Assembly (NCBI GenBank): GCA_035222895.1
Contig: JAVYIG010000118.1
Coordinates: 62,001 to 126,000 of the forward strand
Origin: Strongylocentrotus droebachiensis
Lineage: Eukaryota; Echinodermata; Echinoidea; Camarodonta; Strongylocentrotidae
Length of the DNA: 64,000 nt
Reading direction: 5' to 3'
The notes beneath the pieces were generated by a model. That model was given only the letters and a program-made list of their open reading frames with translations, was not told the origin of the DNA and did no database searches. Every line of letters begins with the position of its first letter. Position 1 is the first letter of the stretch. The position numbers and the translations under genes were made by a program. Positions 1 to 30,600 of this stretch are shown here, in pieces.

Positions 1-379
1 TCTCTACTGCTCTCCACCTAACATTAAAATGTTTATTTATGATTTATGAAGCCACTCAGATAAAGGATAAGCCTATGAGGTAAGTAAAAGTGTAGCCATG
101 ATCGTGATTAAAATAGGGGAAAGGATTGGATGTATTGTAAAATATCAAACTTCTTTCTTATAATGTTCCCCCCCCCCCCTTTTTTTTTTCCTCTGCTGAT
201 CCCATAAAAAATATCTTGGTTTTATTCAATAATTAGAGCCTCTCGCACAAATGCACTAGCGACTATTCAATAGGGAAAAAACTTCCCTAAATATACAACT
301 GCATTTCTGAATATTTATAAAAGGGTATCGGGTAAACATTCCCACTCTCTCTTTCTCTCCCTCCCTTTCTTTCTCTCTC

Positions 380-423
<44 letters not shown>

Positions 424-2026
424 TACCTCTCTCGACCTTCTCTCTCTTTCTCTCTCTCATTATCTCTCTCCGTTTGTTTTCCCCGGCCATTTAATAAGAA
501 ATTTGACGTGCTCTATTTTTGCTGTGCTTTTGGGAATTGTCATTGACAGGTTGTAGACTCCGTGGGGTAATGAATATTTCATTAATATACCAACGAATAA
601 CGGATATAGCATGGTAAGGTGACAACTTATTTGAAGGAAGTTAACATCCTGCACAACTTTAGCATTATTTAATGCAAATTTTACAAGAATAGTTTCGCTT
701 TTTCAGTCCTGTATATCTAATTGTCTAATTAATGCATTAATGTAATTCTTTTATTTATGTTAAATAGTCATAACATTATGATCATGATAATGCCGAGAGC
801 CCAAATGTTGGTTTGGTTCGCAATGAAATAAATTGGTTATAAACTCTGAAAAACATTGGGTATACTATAGCTTGATACAAGCTCACTAATTTAAACTTAA
901 ATTATATATTTCCCCTTTTAAATGACGATGAGATATAGATAATGACGATGAGAAATTGTTTATCAGATGGTAGTAAAAATGCTCAAAGTTTTTACATAAG
1001 TAACCTAATGGGATTATAGCTACCAATTAGCATCAAGTAAATATGTAAAAATGTAAATTTCCATTTGGGTTTTTGCTGTACGTTTTCGCCCTTACTAATA
1101 AACATAAAATCTAGGTATATACATTTGTAACTATTCATGCTTTTATAATACGTTTATGGTATACCATGCCTTGTGCTTTATAGTCATGAACATGATGACA
1201 CTTCATTAGAAACGTTGAAATATCAAAGTTTTGGTATGGGGTCATGAATTTGGTTCAAATAAACATATATCCTACAATATTCAGTGATCGTTGTCGCGGT
1301 TGAAATCGATGCTAAAGTTATGAAATTGTAAATAATAAACTCTTTATGTTGTATGGCTCCCTCTCAAGGTCAAGACATAAATTAAGCTATAAAACAATGC
1401 TTCTTGACTAACATTGACCGATTGGCTATTCCCGTTTGGAAATTATATATCACAACTACATATTCTAATATTTTCATGGTCGCACCTACCATTGTACGGC
1501 CGTAGGCGCTATTTGAAATTCATCCAAATTTACCGGGAGCACCGGTAATTTTTTATATTCAATTTGTATCGAAAGCAGAAGTGTTTTAGGGGCTAAATCC
1601 TCAGAGGCATCCAAATATATCAAAATTGTAAAGAATCACTATCCACCCAATTTTCAAAATTTCCCAAAACTTTGTATTACCTTTTCAAAGAAAAAAGACC
1701 TAAATAATACGCACACAATTTTGAGCAAGTTTTGCAACAAATGAAGTATTCTCGTTCTTCTATTATGAGAAACTGCACTTGAATTTTTTAACCTTTTTTT
1801 CCAACGGTTGCACTAAATACAATAACACATTAGGCATCATGTTATTTAATTATGGCAAATGAAAGATAAAGAATCGCCTACCTTTTGCTGTTAATCCATT
1901 TTGTAAAAAATATGAAATAATCCTTTTGCTGTAAATCCATTTTGTGAAAAATATGAGATAATTATTGTGCATGAATTACCAAGAGAGTGTATTGTAAATA
2001 CCTGTTATTAATAATCCGTGTATTGT
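1..2026. other. AT-rich intergenic DNA, no gene seen
   Basis: No open frame here resembles a protein, and no exon with plausible splice sites and known homology was found. The stretch is AT-rich with short homopolymers (a C-run then T-run near 170-190) and a CT-rich microsatellite (338-471). It ends at the left target-site duplication of the hAT-like element. Confidence 0.6.
338..471. repeat. (CT)n low-complexity tract
   Basis: Nearly pure CT/CTTT repeat. The minus-strand Arg/Glu-rich frame across it is a repeat artefact, not a protein. Confidence 0.9.
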
Positions 2027-2099
2027 GCACCTGCCAGTGGCGTACCTGGGGTACTCCGTCAGGGGGGGCAAGCGACCGAAACAAACAAAAAAGACAATG

Positions 2100-2665
2100 C
2101 TAATTTTCACTTCTGGCGAGCGAGCGAGCGAGCAAAAAAAATAATCTTTCAGTAACGTTTGGTATAGTGAACTGGTATTGTTGCAAGTCGGGGGTGGGAA
2201 CATTCACTTGTTAGCGACGTTAATTTCATTTTTTGCAAACGAGCGTAGCGAGCAAGAAAAAAATCACTTCTTTTTTAATAATTGCCACTTAAACTTTTCC
2301 CATGCAGGGCGCGGGAACAATATTGTGTTTAGGGTGATTTTATACCCATTTTAGCTAGCGAGCGAAAATACATCTTTCTCTCAATGAATTGCTCTATAAA
2401 ATTTGTTTCATTGTTGCAGGTCGGGGGCGGGCACAATCGTGTTAAAGGCAATGTCAATCCCATTTTGGCGGGCAGGCTACCCCCTACATTTCTCTTTTTA
2501 ATGATATTGTAGCAAGTCAGTGGTGGGCACATAATTCCACGAGCTAGCGAGCGTAGCGAGCGAGCGAAAAAAAATCATTTGGGTTCATTGTTCCATGTCA
2601 GGGACGTGATTATTAAAAGCGATGTTATTTCTATTTTTGCGAGCGAGCGTAGCGAGCGAGCAAAA
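2100..2665. repeat. Diverged tandem array with GCGAGCG-type motif
   Basis: Units of roughly 100-130 bp recur, each with a 'TTGCAGGTCGGGGGCGGGCAC' -like core, a 'GCAATGTCAATCCCATTTTG' -like segment and a GCGAGCGAGCGTAGCGAGC block followed by an A-run. Motif blocks are visible near 2120, 2240, 2355, 2545 and 2640. Further units lie outside this stretch near 3660-3840, 3890-3960 and 4850-5010, so the array has been interrupted by the LINE fragment and the 3971-4846 segment. All units lie inside the hAT-like element. Confidence 0.8.
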
Positions 2666-2680
2666 ATTTTGTAATGATAA

Positions 2681-3452
2681 TTGGTTCATAATTGGTGGGG
2701 CACCTGTGGAAATACTCAACTAAATAGAATTTTACTATTGCAAAAGAAAGCAATACGAATCATTTGTCACACCAATTTTCGCGCTCATACTAATGAACTC
2801 TTTCACGCAAATAATGTTTTGAAGATTCATGACTTATTTTCCTATAACTTGGGTATATTTATGTCTACACTAGAAAAAAATGAATTGCCACAAGTTCTCT
2901 CAAATATGTGTAACACAAATACTGAATTTCATAGTTACCCCACGAGAATAGCAAAATGTTATCACCTACCAAAGCCAAGAACGCAATTTTCCAGCAGGAT
3001 TTTCACTTTCACTGGCCTAAAATATTGGAATGCCCTTCCTGGCACATTACAAGAAAAGCCCTCATTAATTGGTTTCAAAAATGCCCTCAAGCACTTTTCG
3101 TGCAAACGAATCAGAATATAAATAGTTCCCCTCTCCCTCTCTGTCTCTTTCTTTGTCTCCCTCAACCCCCTCTCTCTGTCTTCTTTTTATCTTCCTGCAC
3201 GTCTTCCCCCTTTTCTGTTTTCTACTCTCTCATTCTTATATTCTTCATTTATCATCATGATCTTGTCATTATCTTGTCATTCTGCTAATGATTCTGATTT
3301 GTTTTTGTCTCGTTAATTTTTGTTTTTTCTATTGTCAGTCATGTTTTTTTTTATTCCGTAATTTTTCTTCAAAATTAAGTTATAAATGTATAAAGTATAA
3401 TTATTATTGTGCTAACCTACATCTAACAAGCTTTGCTTTCAAGTAGGTTAGT
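2681..3452 (+). mobile_element. Non-LTR retrotransposon 3' fragment (RT C-terminus plus 3' UTR)
   Basis: A 146-residue frame (2681-3121) has the signature of the C-terminal end of jockey/CR1-like LINE reverse transcriptases: a Leu-Gln-Lys-Lys-Ala-Ile-Arg-Ile segment, then an NELFHANNVLKIHDLF-like helix, ending in a K-Y-W-N-x-L-P motif followed by a basic end. It is 5'-truncated: no catalytic YxDD motif is present. The 3' UTR ends in a hairpin (CTAACCTAC at about 3412 pairing with GTAGGTTAG at about 3444), the kind of conserved 3' structure LINEs use. The frame starts where array sequence ends, so the fragment sits inside the tandem array. Confidence 0.65.
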
Positions 3453-3970
3453 TTTCTTCATTTCTTGTAATTAAATCATTTTGCATTACAATGACTAAAA
3501 AACAATGTCAAAGATATTTCAATGCTTATTTCTGTTATACCATTACGTTTATTATTGTTTTGTTATTGTTTATATTATGTGAAAAAGAAATGGAAAATAA
3601 ATTCGCTTTGTATAGAGCTAATATTATTATATTATTATAAATTTCAGGTTTTTTTGTTGCAGGTCAGGGCTTACACAATCATGTCTAAGGTGATGTTAAT
3701 TCCGTTTTGGCGAGCACGAGCACACCAAAACTTCTTTGAATAACGTTTGGTACATAATTATTAACTGGTTGTTGCAGGTTGGGGCGGGCACGTTAGCGAT
3801 GTCAATTCCATTTGGGCGAGCGAGCATAGCGAGCAAGCAAAAAAAATAAATTGTCTTTTAATAGAAATTAATAAATAAACTTGTTTTTATTGGTGCAGGT
3901 CGGGATGGACGCATTCGCGTTTAACGCGATTCAATTCCTTTTTGGCGAGAGGGCGAAAATGATATTGTTG

Positions 3971-4846
3971 CTCTCGCTACCCCAAATAGCGATTCTGCCG
4001 AGATCCGGGGGAAATCCTGAAAACGCGCATTGCATTATGGGATAGCTTTTCGACATTACAGCTTCCTGTGCAGGCGCTATATTACTAGGCGCGATAGCGC
4101 AAACGTAAAACACAACGTGTATGCACCGAATATGTCGTCTGCTCGGTCTTGTTTTTTTTCGCAAATATTTCAACGTTTATTTGAACATTTCATTCGTTGT
4201 TTTTTGCGTCTTTTGACATCAGTGACGATGGTTTTCTTTTGTGAGGCTGCACAGTGCTGGGCTCATGATTCCAAGCGTAAGAACCCTGATTTTAGCGTGC
4301 GTGAAAACTCTGCACAGCGGGATGCGCAATTTTTTTTTACACGCTAGCCTGGCCATTTCTATGATAAACACCATTGAAACGACTAATATTAGTCTAGCAG
4401 CCTAAATGCGAGGAGCATGATGATAAACATGTACATCGTGCATGACAATCATCAGATAAAGACATAGCTGGCCCTTTTAAATGAGACGGCCGTCGCAGCC
4501 ATTGGGCGATGGAATTCAAAAACTTAATCTATTTTGATTTAATTTAGGAACTTTACATTAATCTTGATCTAAGCTTGAGACACGAACGACCGAACGTTCA
4601 GCTAGAGAGCAATCGAGTTAAACCGCGGTAGGCCTAGTGCATGCCTATAATTATGTAGGCTTTACCTCCAGCGCACTTTTACGAGTATTACGGCGAAACT
4701 GGCCAGACTAGCGTGTAAAAAAAATATTCGCCAGCGGGATGGGACTCTATACCGGAAGTTGTAGTGACGACCCGAGAGAGTGAAAATTACCTCGTCTCGC
4801 GAATTTCGAGATTTTCGTACCTATTTAGGGTAGCGAGAGTTTCCAA
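3971..4846. repeat. Possible nested TIR element inside the hAT-like element
   Basis: CTCTCGCTACCCCAAATAG (from 3971) and the inverted CTATTTAGGGTAGCGAGAG (to 4846) form about 19-bp imperfect inverted ends. A second, inner inverted pair lies at 4329-4353 and 4700-4728 (GGCCAGRCTAGCGTGTAAAA-type). No clear target duplication is visible. A short plus frame from 4226 begins Met-Val-Phe-Phe-Cys with a second Cys five residues on, faintly like a THAP domain start, but it does not continue as one. Confidence 0.4.
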
Positions 4847-5389
4847 AGCAATGTCTATTCATTTTATTCGCGAGCGAGCGTAGCGAGCGAGAAAAATGAT
4901 TAGTCTCTTTTTAGTAACATTTGGTACATACATTGTGTGTTAATGTTGCCATGGTTTCAGGTCGGGGCAGGCACAATTGTATTCTAGGCAATGCTAATCC
5001 TTTTCTCTTTTCAGGGGGACGAGCAAGTGAAAACATTTAATGCAAAATAGGCTAGCAAGCAGTTCGCGCCAGCGAAGAGTTTCGAATTTGTTATATCACT
5101 TATATTTTCCTATTTTCATTTGTCTTAATTTTTCAGGGCCGTATGCGAATATTTTTCTGGTGGGGGAGGGGGAAAGATGCGTTAAAATTTTTCGAAGAAA
5201 CTCAAAAGCGAAAGGAGTGAAGGGAGTTCGAGCGACCGAACTGGTCATGAGGGTACTTTTGCATTTTCAAAAGTAGAATTGAAGGATTTGGTATAGGCCT
5301 ACACTACATTTTCAGGAAAAAAACTGTACGTTTTCAAAATATCTGGGGTCAACTGCCCCCCTTCCCCCCGGTGCGTACGACCATGGTCT

Positions 5390-5580
5390 TTTTTTTTTAA
5401 TTTCCCCATTTTTTTCCTTTCCTTTTCTTTTCCATTTTTCTTCCTTTTCCCTTCTTCTTCCTTTTTTCTTTCCTTTTCCTTTTTTCTCTTTCTTTCCTTT
5501 TTTTCTTCCCTTTTCCTTTTTTCCTTTTCTTTCCTTTTCTTTCCTTTTTTTCTTTTCTTTCCCCTTTTTCTTTTTTCCCC
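5390..5580. repeat. Pyrimidine-rich low-complexity tract
   Basis: Almost pure T/C (A/G on minus). The Lys/Gly/Glu-rich minus-strand frames across it are artefacts. It lies just inside the right end of the hAT-like element. Confidence 0.9.
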
Positions 5581-5646
5581 TCGAGCCCGTCAGGGGGGGC
5601 ACTCTGCCCCCCCTGCCCCCCCCATAGGTACGCCAGTGGCACCTGC

Positions 5647-6445
5647 TAAAAACTTTTAGCGTTGCTATAATAAGTTTTGCGCGCCCTGTGACGTAATAAT
5701 CACATCGCGCGCAAGGTGCTTTATCTGTTATCATACCAAACTGCTTTATTAGTAAATTGTAGTTGGTAAAGGCAGAATGACTAGCTTGCATAATCATTAC
5801 CAGTTTCCTCTGTTAATTGTACAAAATAACATATGTATTCATTGTAGTCTCTTCTGCAATCATAATTGTTGTCAAATTAATTACCAACTGTGAAATTTAT
5901 CTATATTAAATCCATATTTCGACAGAAATAACATACTTTTGTGTATGTTCTGTAAACTTGGCAAAACGGCTTTTTGTAATATCATTATTTTTGCCATCTC
6001 TTTAGCTTTCATTTCGTTCTCTCTGTGTGTTTTGTAATGGATAGAAGACGTGATAAAATACTTGAAGATATTAGTTGGGGGCAGAATAAAGCAATGGATG
6101 ATGGGAAGAGAAACATGAAGTTGAGATGACAATGATGAATGGGAATGATTCGGCAGCGGCGTATCCAGAAATGGATAAACAGGGGGGAATCCTTTCCCTC
6201 CCAAAAAGAAGGGGGCCCGGGGCGGTGTCTGGTGCGTGATAGAATCAATGTAGACGGAAATAGACAAATAGATAAAGGGTTGACCAAAAGCCTGGCAAAG
6301 GATGACGTGAAGAACAGCGAAGTGGGGAGAGTTGTGGAGCTCATAACTATAGAACGTCAAGGAAAACCCTACAAGAGCAGGAACTAAATCTAAATGAATA
6401 TTTAGTTATAAAAATATGAAAACTCCCCCATTCTCTGTACCCCCC

Positions 6446-6477
<32 letters not shown>

Positions 6478-8592
6478 ACTTCATCTTCTCTTCCCATCTC
6501 TGACATATATTCAATAATTTTTCTTTAATTCCACTATTTCATTTCCACTTTCTTCTATTCTCCCCCATGTCTCCCCCCCCCCCCCCTCTCTCTCTCTCTC
6601 TCTTTCTCTTTTACTCTCTTTCTCTCTCTGCGTTTAAAAAGAAAATAAGCAGCGAATCACAAAATTTAGGCAAATTCAGTGCTGTATTTTATTCTTTCAA
6701 ATTGCCATTTGAAATATTCAACAAATTACCTTAAAATTTAATATTTTCTACTGAAAAAATGAAATATGGTTTTTCATTTTCACTGAAGCACAATGTCTTG
6801 AAATATCCTAAAAACGATAGTGTCACTGATATTCAACATTCATGGTTATAGATCTACATGATTATGATGAATACGAATTTGATTGCACACTGCACACTGC
6901 AACATACAATTTATAGTTAAAATATTGAATGTTTTGTTGTCAATTACGAGGAAGCAATTACATGTTGAAGTATTTTTAAAAAAAAAAGGCTTTTCAAAGG
7001 CAATTTATTTCAAGATCTTGCATGAGTCAAAAACCTAATAAACCATTTTCAATGATTCATTTTTACATTCTGCATTATGCAACTGGTATGAAAAAAAGTC
7101 AATTTTTTTTGTTTTCGTTCGAAGAGAATGCAAACCATGCGAAACCATATATCAGTTTCCTCATGAGTCATATAGGCTATAATTCTTGTACATATGTATA
7201 CATCATAACTTTACCAGTCCTACTTGAACAATAATTACATATATTCAGTCAACTACGTTGTAAAATCCATACACTGCCTACGTAATTATGATTACAAGCA
7301 CACAATTTCGAATTTCACAATTAAACGAACTCATGAGCAATAATTATTAAAAATTTCAGCTTCAAAACTCCTACATGTACGCAATCTTCTTTGTCTATTC
7401 AAAAAGGTGGATAAAACTACCAGATTTCCAGTTCGTGTACAATTCACATGTATATTGTTTCATCATTTCAGTACACAATCTTATCTATGACATTAATACA
7501 TGAAATAAGATATAAACATACTGTTCAGCAATTCCAACTAAACTAATGAGGTATCAATCTGGAATAGCAATGTCCTCATGTGGGTTCAAATTAATCAAAA
7601 TAATACTTTTTTTCATAGCAATATACACAAAGGTCGTAGTCCCAATTCAAATTTGTACATTTTAAAAAAGAAGACCATGCAATGAAGTATAAAAATATAG
7701 ACAAATCAAAGACAATTAACAACATCACATGAGGCAAACTTATCACTGTCTAGATACCACCTGTAGCACTTTTAATAATTGAAATATAAAATGGAATGCC
7801 AATACATGAATGATGTACATGAGATAAAAAGAAGTTGTTTAAAACCAAACGGGTGTAATGCTCGTCTCTATAGGGCCTATATAGACTTCAATCATCTTAC
7901 ATCTTCTGTAAAAATTTGGAGGCTCTCAGCTACCCTGGTATGGTACATATGACTGTTAATATACATGTGTCATTCAAAATATGGTACCTGATAGGCGATT
8001 GTCCATAAGAAGAAGAGAATATGATTGTAATGGTCAGCCTCACTTGTCCTGCCCCTTCTCATGCAATAATGACTAATCACTGCAGCACTCGTTTGCAGTG
8101 GAAATTAAGCACAAATTACCCAACACAAAAGGAAAATATCAAAGATGTGGACAAGAAATTATGTTTGCTACTAAATTTCACAATAAAATAACATTGTTAA
8201 ATACAATATTGAATGTATATAATTTCCCTGATTGAAAACAAATAGAGACCAAAGTGTTTTAGAAAAACAAGCTAGACTAACAAGCTTTAATTTACTCTGC
8301 CCCACTAGCACATCTAGCGATCAGGGTTAGGGGGGGGGGGGGGATAATGGGCACTTGCCATAAACTGAGCTTGTTTTTACTCTTTAGAAATATGATAAGG
8401 GAGATTACGTATCATGTGTAGGTAAATAAATAGTGGTACATGCCTCTTGGATCCTCTTCTAACTTTCCATTCCACCCCCCCCCCCCCAAAAAAAAACAAA
8501 ACAAACAAAAAACAAAAAAATGCCCCCATTTTAAGTGGGTTAGTAGCACCCTGTCGTGTAGTGGTGTTTGACTGGTAAAGGATCCATTGATA
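5647..8592. other. Intergenic DNA downstream of PSMG1
   Basis: No gene recognised. Contains C-run/TC-run microsatellites (about 6441-6478 and 6577-6630), a G-run (about 8329-8344) and C/A runs (about 8467-8520). The part next to 8593 should include the PSMG1 3' UTR. An ATTAAA hexamer on the minus strand at about 8287-8292 is one candidate poly(A) signal, not proven. Confidence 0.5.
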
Positions 8593-25944
<17,352 letters not shown>

Positions 25945-27656
25945 TTTTTAGCAAAGTCACTGTAGTTTCTATCTACGTCTGTCTCTTCTCACCTCCTAGA
26001 GCTAGCTGCCACTACACTTCAATACAGCGGTACGGTACGGTATATCGGTGGTCGCAGCGCAGGCGTGATTGAAGCTGGGTCGCGGTGTCGCTCGATCAAT
26101 AGCACCCACACATTGCAAATTGAAAATATAAATCGTGCGGAATGCAATGAGCAACCTCGTCTCCAACGATCTACAGGTTCACGTATTTGAGTGTTCGGTT
26201 AGGATTTTTGTTCCCAAGTTACAGGGCATGTGGGCACTAATATTTTGTTCTCACTGTTTTATATTTCCTTTTTTTTTCCCGGATAACAAAATCTAGCCCA
26301 ACTTTAGAATTTGATAATTCTCAATTACTCCCCAACCCCATTGAATTTGAAAGAAGTATTGTTTTAATCTCTCTCAAGTGGCATAAGATAGCTAAAGCCT
26401 GTAAAGGGGTGCTCGATCATGCTGTCGAGCCATCCCTCATAAAATGGAGTAAAGAAAAGAAATAAAAAGATAGAAATAGAAAGGTAAAGGAACATAGAAA
26501 CATGACCCCTTCCCACAACACCATGCCTCCCCTAGCCCCAAATATAGTAGTGGCTTTTATAATGCCCCCTCAGTATATATACCAGGACCCCGCCCCCCCC
26601 CCCCCCCCCCCCCCCCCAATCCGTAAACGGAGGGATACCATGCATGTTCACAAAATGTCCGGTAAAGGGGTACTTTTCATGCACCAAAGTCCGGCTCTTA
26701 GTACACAAAAATCTGGCCCGTATTGACTTTACACACCGGACTTAGGGGGGTGTTTTCAGGGGGCCGGGACCAGGACCCAACCTATGTCACTGCAGCTTCT
26801 CTCCCCCACTGTCTCCACCCCCCCCCCCCCCCCCTCTCTCTCTTTCTAATACAAACACCCATGAAACAAACACACAATCTACTGCATTCCCAACATGTCT
26901 ACTTTCTCTCTCTCTTCTCTCTCTTTCTCTCTCTCTCTATTACTCTCCACCCACCCCCGATCTCTTTCGCTCAAATATAACTTCTCATGACACAAACACA
27001 CAATCTGTTCCCAACATTTCTACTTTGGTCTTACAGCGTGTGTCAGCTACTTTGATTTATATCTATGAGATATAATACATCACAAAGAAAACAGTATGAA
27101 GCAATGATAGTGTTTAAACTGAATATTCCACATTTTATTTACAATGAATAACAGCTTTATTTATATTTACAATATATACAGTAATACATTAGGGTATTTT
27201 CCATATAATATACAGAAAATTGCAAATAAATGCTGCATGTATCATATTATGTTACTCTTTTGAAAGTGGAAAATGATTTTTCAAGTCCAAGGTACAATTC
27301 AACAACTTTATTCAAAATTCTTTAATATGCAGATAAATGGAGGGACAGGCCCCTGAATGGCGACTATGGGTAATGTGGTTCACTGAACTCAAAATAAAGA
27401 ATAAACCTGCAAGATTCTATTTAATCAATTGTTAATGACCATGTTTGAATGTAAATATCATATGCTTTGAGGCAGAAGGACTTATATATATCTTTGCTAC
27501 ATAAATATTAAAACTCGCATATTTCTATTACATATAGAGTTAATGTCCTTCTGTCTATCAACGGACGATATAAGACTTTCCATGAATACATGGCTTTTAC
27601 GCCCTATTATCTCCAAGATGAACTCAGATTGCTGAAACCCGCATTGTGAGGTCGAG
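25945..27656. other. Region between PSMG1 start and DNAJB13 stop
   Basis: 25945 to about 26150 is less AT-rich and should hold the PSMG1 5' UTR and promoter. The rest is non-coding with a C-run (about 26587-26617), C/CT-rich tracts (about 26818-26945) and AT-rich sequence that should include the DNAJB13 3' UTR. AATAAA on the minus strand near 27132 and 27152 are candidate poly(A) signals. No other gene seen. Confidence 0.5.
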
Positions 27657-30600
27657 TTATAACAGCGCATCCTTGATGAGCTGTTTCTTGTCTGGAGTCA
27701 GTTGCCGTGGGAACTCAATGTCAAAGGTGATGATAAGGTTGCCCTTCAGTGCGGGGTTCTTAGAGATCGGCATACCTTCTCCAGGTACCACCTTCCTGTA
27801 GCCAGGGCTGTAATAATGATGAGAGGAAACACAGGGATAAGTTATGCAAGCCTACTTGTACATGTTGCATTCACAGGGATGTTAACCACTATCAATTATT
27901 TTGGCATTTAATCAAGTTCATACATCTGAATTAACGAAATCAACTTATTATTTTTTTTCATTGGAAATATTTAGTTTCATCCAGCGATGTTGGATCCACC
28001 ATTCAGAACGATCGCAACAATAACATACAACTCTATTTGTTAATGATCTAAATTGTTATATGAACTGCAATTATATAAATTAAGGCCTATCTTGCACATA
28101 TAGAGATCAAGAAAATTACATATATTTTTAACTCTGTAATTCTAATTGAATTCAATCATCATGTTTATAGCTAATCTTGAGCTCTGGTATGGGAATTTAC
28201 TTACCCAAATTTCCTTATCTTTCTATGCTTATTACAAAACCACTATAAATTTTCTACCCAAATTTTTTTGGCACATTTCATTTATTTGTAATCTTGAACA
28301 TTCAGTGTAAGTTTCACTGGATTTTGTGATAATTCATGTTCTATGTTTACTATGCACAACTCAAGCTTACCTTTAAGTTATTACAAAAAAAATCATCTCT
28401 ATGTTACTGGTAAAACATATTGCACAAATTCTCAAATTACAATGATATAATTGTAAGATAAGCAAGGTGCCACATCTATTTGAAATCAAATGCCCAAGGT
28501 CTAATGCAAAAGATGAAATCACATAAAAAGCACGCAACACGAATGATAGGTTTCTCACTTGATAATATCATTGATGGGAACATTGAGCAACCTCCCATCC
28601 AGGGTTGGCACCTCTACGCTGCAACCAGTCAGTGCCTTGCCTAGGAGAACCCTGGACACAAACACCAGATCATCATCCGCCCGCTGGAAGCGAGGATGCG
28701 GCTTATCCCTGACGATGAAGATGATGTCGGCAGGGACGATGTTGGGTCCCTGGTCGGCTTCCTTTGGGAAGGTGATCCTTGTACCTTCCCTCCATCCCTT
28801 ATGCACTGTGATAGTGAGGATCTTATCCCTCGTGCTTGATGTGTGCCCATCTTCATTCATTACCTGAATAATCAAAGAGAACAAGAAGCTCAATGAGATA
28901 CCTACATGGATTTATCCACTAAAATTCCAGAATCTACATGACTAGTATGAGTATTCCTTTACATTGCTAATGAAGGTTCCTGAAACAAAGAAACCATTTA
29001 ACTGTAGTGTGATGATAAAATAATAATTGGAATTTATCACATTAACACTATTACTTTATATTAGGGACCAGCATCCTTTTTACAAAGGCTGAGAAATCAT
29101 AGAAATTAGCATTTAACCTACACATCCTGAAGATGACTTGTGAGAAAAGAGGCAACACACAACTTATTGAACAATCTTTGATTTTGGTATGATAGTGTAT
29201 TGTCTATAGATTGCATCCATGGAAAACTTGGGCATGTCAACATCCCAAAAGATATTACTTTCATTCATTCATATTGTCATCTTCTTTGAATAATGATAAC
29301 ACACCTCCTAAAGAGATATGAATTCTCTCTTTCCCTTTCTGTCTCTCTCTCTCTTTCTGCCTGTCTGTCTCTTTCTTTGTCTGTCTGTCTGTCTCTCTCT
29401 ATGGGAGGACCCTGTTTCTTTCAGCCCTGACCTAATAGACCACCAATCTCTACTTACTCTTCTTGAAATCTTCATCTTCTTGGTACAACCATGGTAGATC
29501 TCTTCCAGAGATAGGACTAGGTCTCTCTCTATGGGAGGATCCTGCTTGTTTCGACCCCGCCCTAACAGACCACCAAACCCCATGCTCAGGTCTCCATCAA
29601 CGCCATCAGTAAATTCTACGCACACAAAATCATTCAAATGAAAAAAGAAATCAACAACTGCAATAATTTCATAAGACATATACTATTCGTTGTTTTAAAT
29701 TAAGCAATATATGAATTTCAGACAAAACACATACATCTAGCAACACATAAATATGAAATTTGAATTAACATGATAAACAAATCCTGTTTGGAGATTTATA
29801 TTGATTGAAACAAATTATTTTCTCACATAAAACTATACATATATCCCAAGATATTACTTCAGCCCCATTTAGACTGGGTATCAATCGACTGCCTCAAATA
29901 ACAACAACAACAAAAACAACAAAACATTGCAGCAAAACTATTGAGTGTATATGAAATCAAGAGGCCGTTTTGGGGCAAAAAAAAAATAGCAACCATGGTA
30001 CTGATCTATTTCTTCAGAGACACACAAATGTAAAGTAAACCATACTCATGTCATATAATGTTGCTGCAGTGAACATTTTTTAAAGAAGTTTACTGCTTCA
30101 TGCCTTAAAAGAAACTCACCATTAAATGGATTGTTTCCACCAAAGAATTCCCTGAAGACTTTGTGTGAGTCTCCGTGGAATGTGTAGCCTTGTGTCCAGG
30201 CTCCCCCATCTTCATCTGCTCCAGAGGGAACCCCATTCTTCAGACCTTCTTCACCAAACTGGTCGTAGACCGCCTTCTTTCTTGCTGAAAAAGGAAGAGA
30301 AATCAATTTGGTTTTAGTATGCCTGTTGTCACTGAACAAACGAAACTGATGTACCTGTGAAGAATCAATGCATACACACTGCAATGTAGTCAGATTCAAG
30401 ATGAAGCTTAAAAGAACATAAAGCTTTTTTTTTTTTTTTAATGAAACAGATTATTTTCTTAATTCACATTCCTGAAATGTTCACTTTGATAAGAAATGAA
30501 CGTCTAGACTAGACCTATGTTTAAATTCATTAAATTTCTTTTTGTGAGAGCCCCCCCCCCCCCCCCAGGAAACAAGAAAAACAAGAAAAATGGTGCAATA

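Larger units (their letters stand above)
2035..5638. mobile_element. Non-autonomous hAT-like DNA transposon, 3.6 kb
   Basis: The left end reads CAGTGGCGTACCTGGGG. The right end reads inward as CACTGGCGTACCTATGGGG, so the termini are imperfect inverted repeats. Both are flanked by the same 8-bp direct repeat GCACCTGC (2027-2034 and 5639-5646). An 8-bp target duplication with CA-starting, GGCG-containing ends is characteristic of the hAT superfamily. No transposase is recognisable. The interior is a diverged tandem array built on GCGAGCGAGCGTAGCGAGC-type motifs, a LINE 3' fragment (2681-3452), a possible nested TIR element (3971-4846) and a pyrimidine tract (5390-5580). Class assignment rests on ends and duplication only. 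Confidence 0.75.

Noticed and set aside
2100-2665. CRISPR-like array
   Set aside because: Repeats are diverged, spacers are not unique, and this is eukaryotic DNA; it is a minisatellite-like array inside a transposon.
4226-4347. Possible THAP-domain start (Met-Val-Phe-Phe-Cys)
   Set aside because: Only the first few residues fit; the later Cys, His, Pro and AVPTIF-type features of THAP domains are missing.
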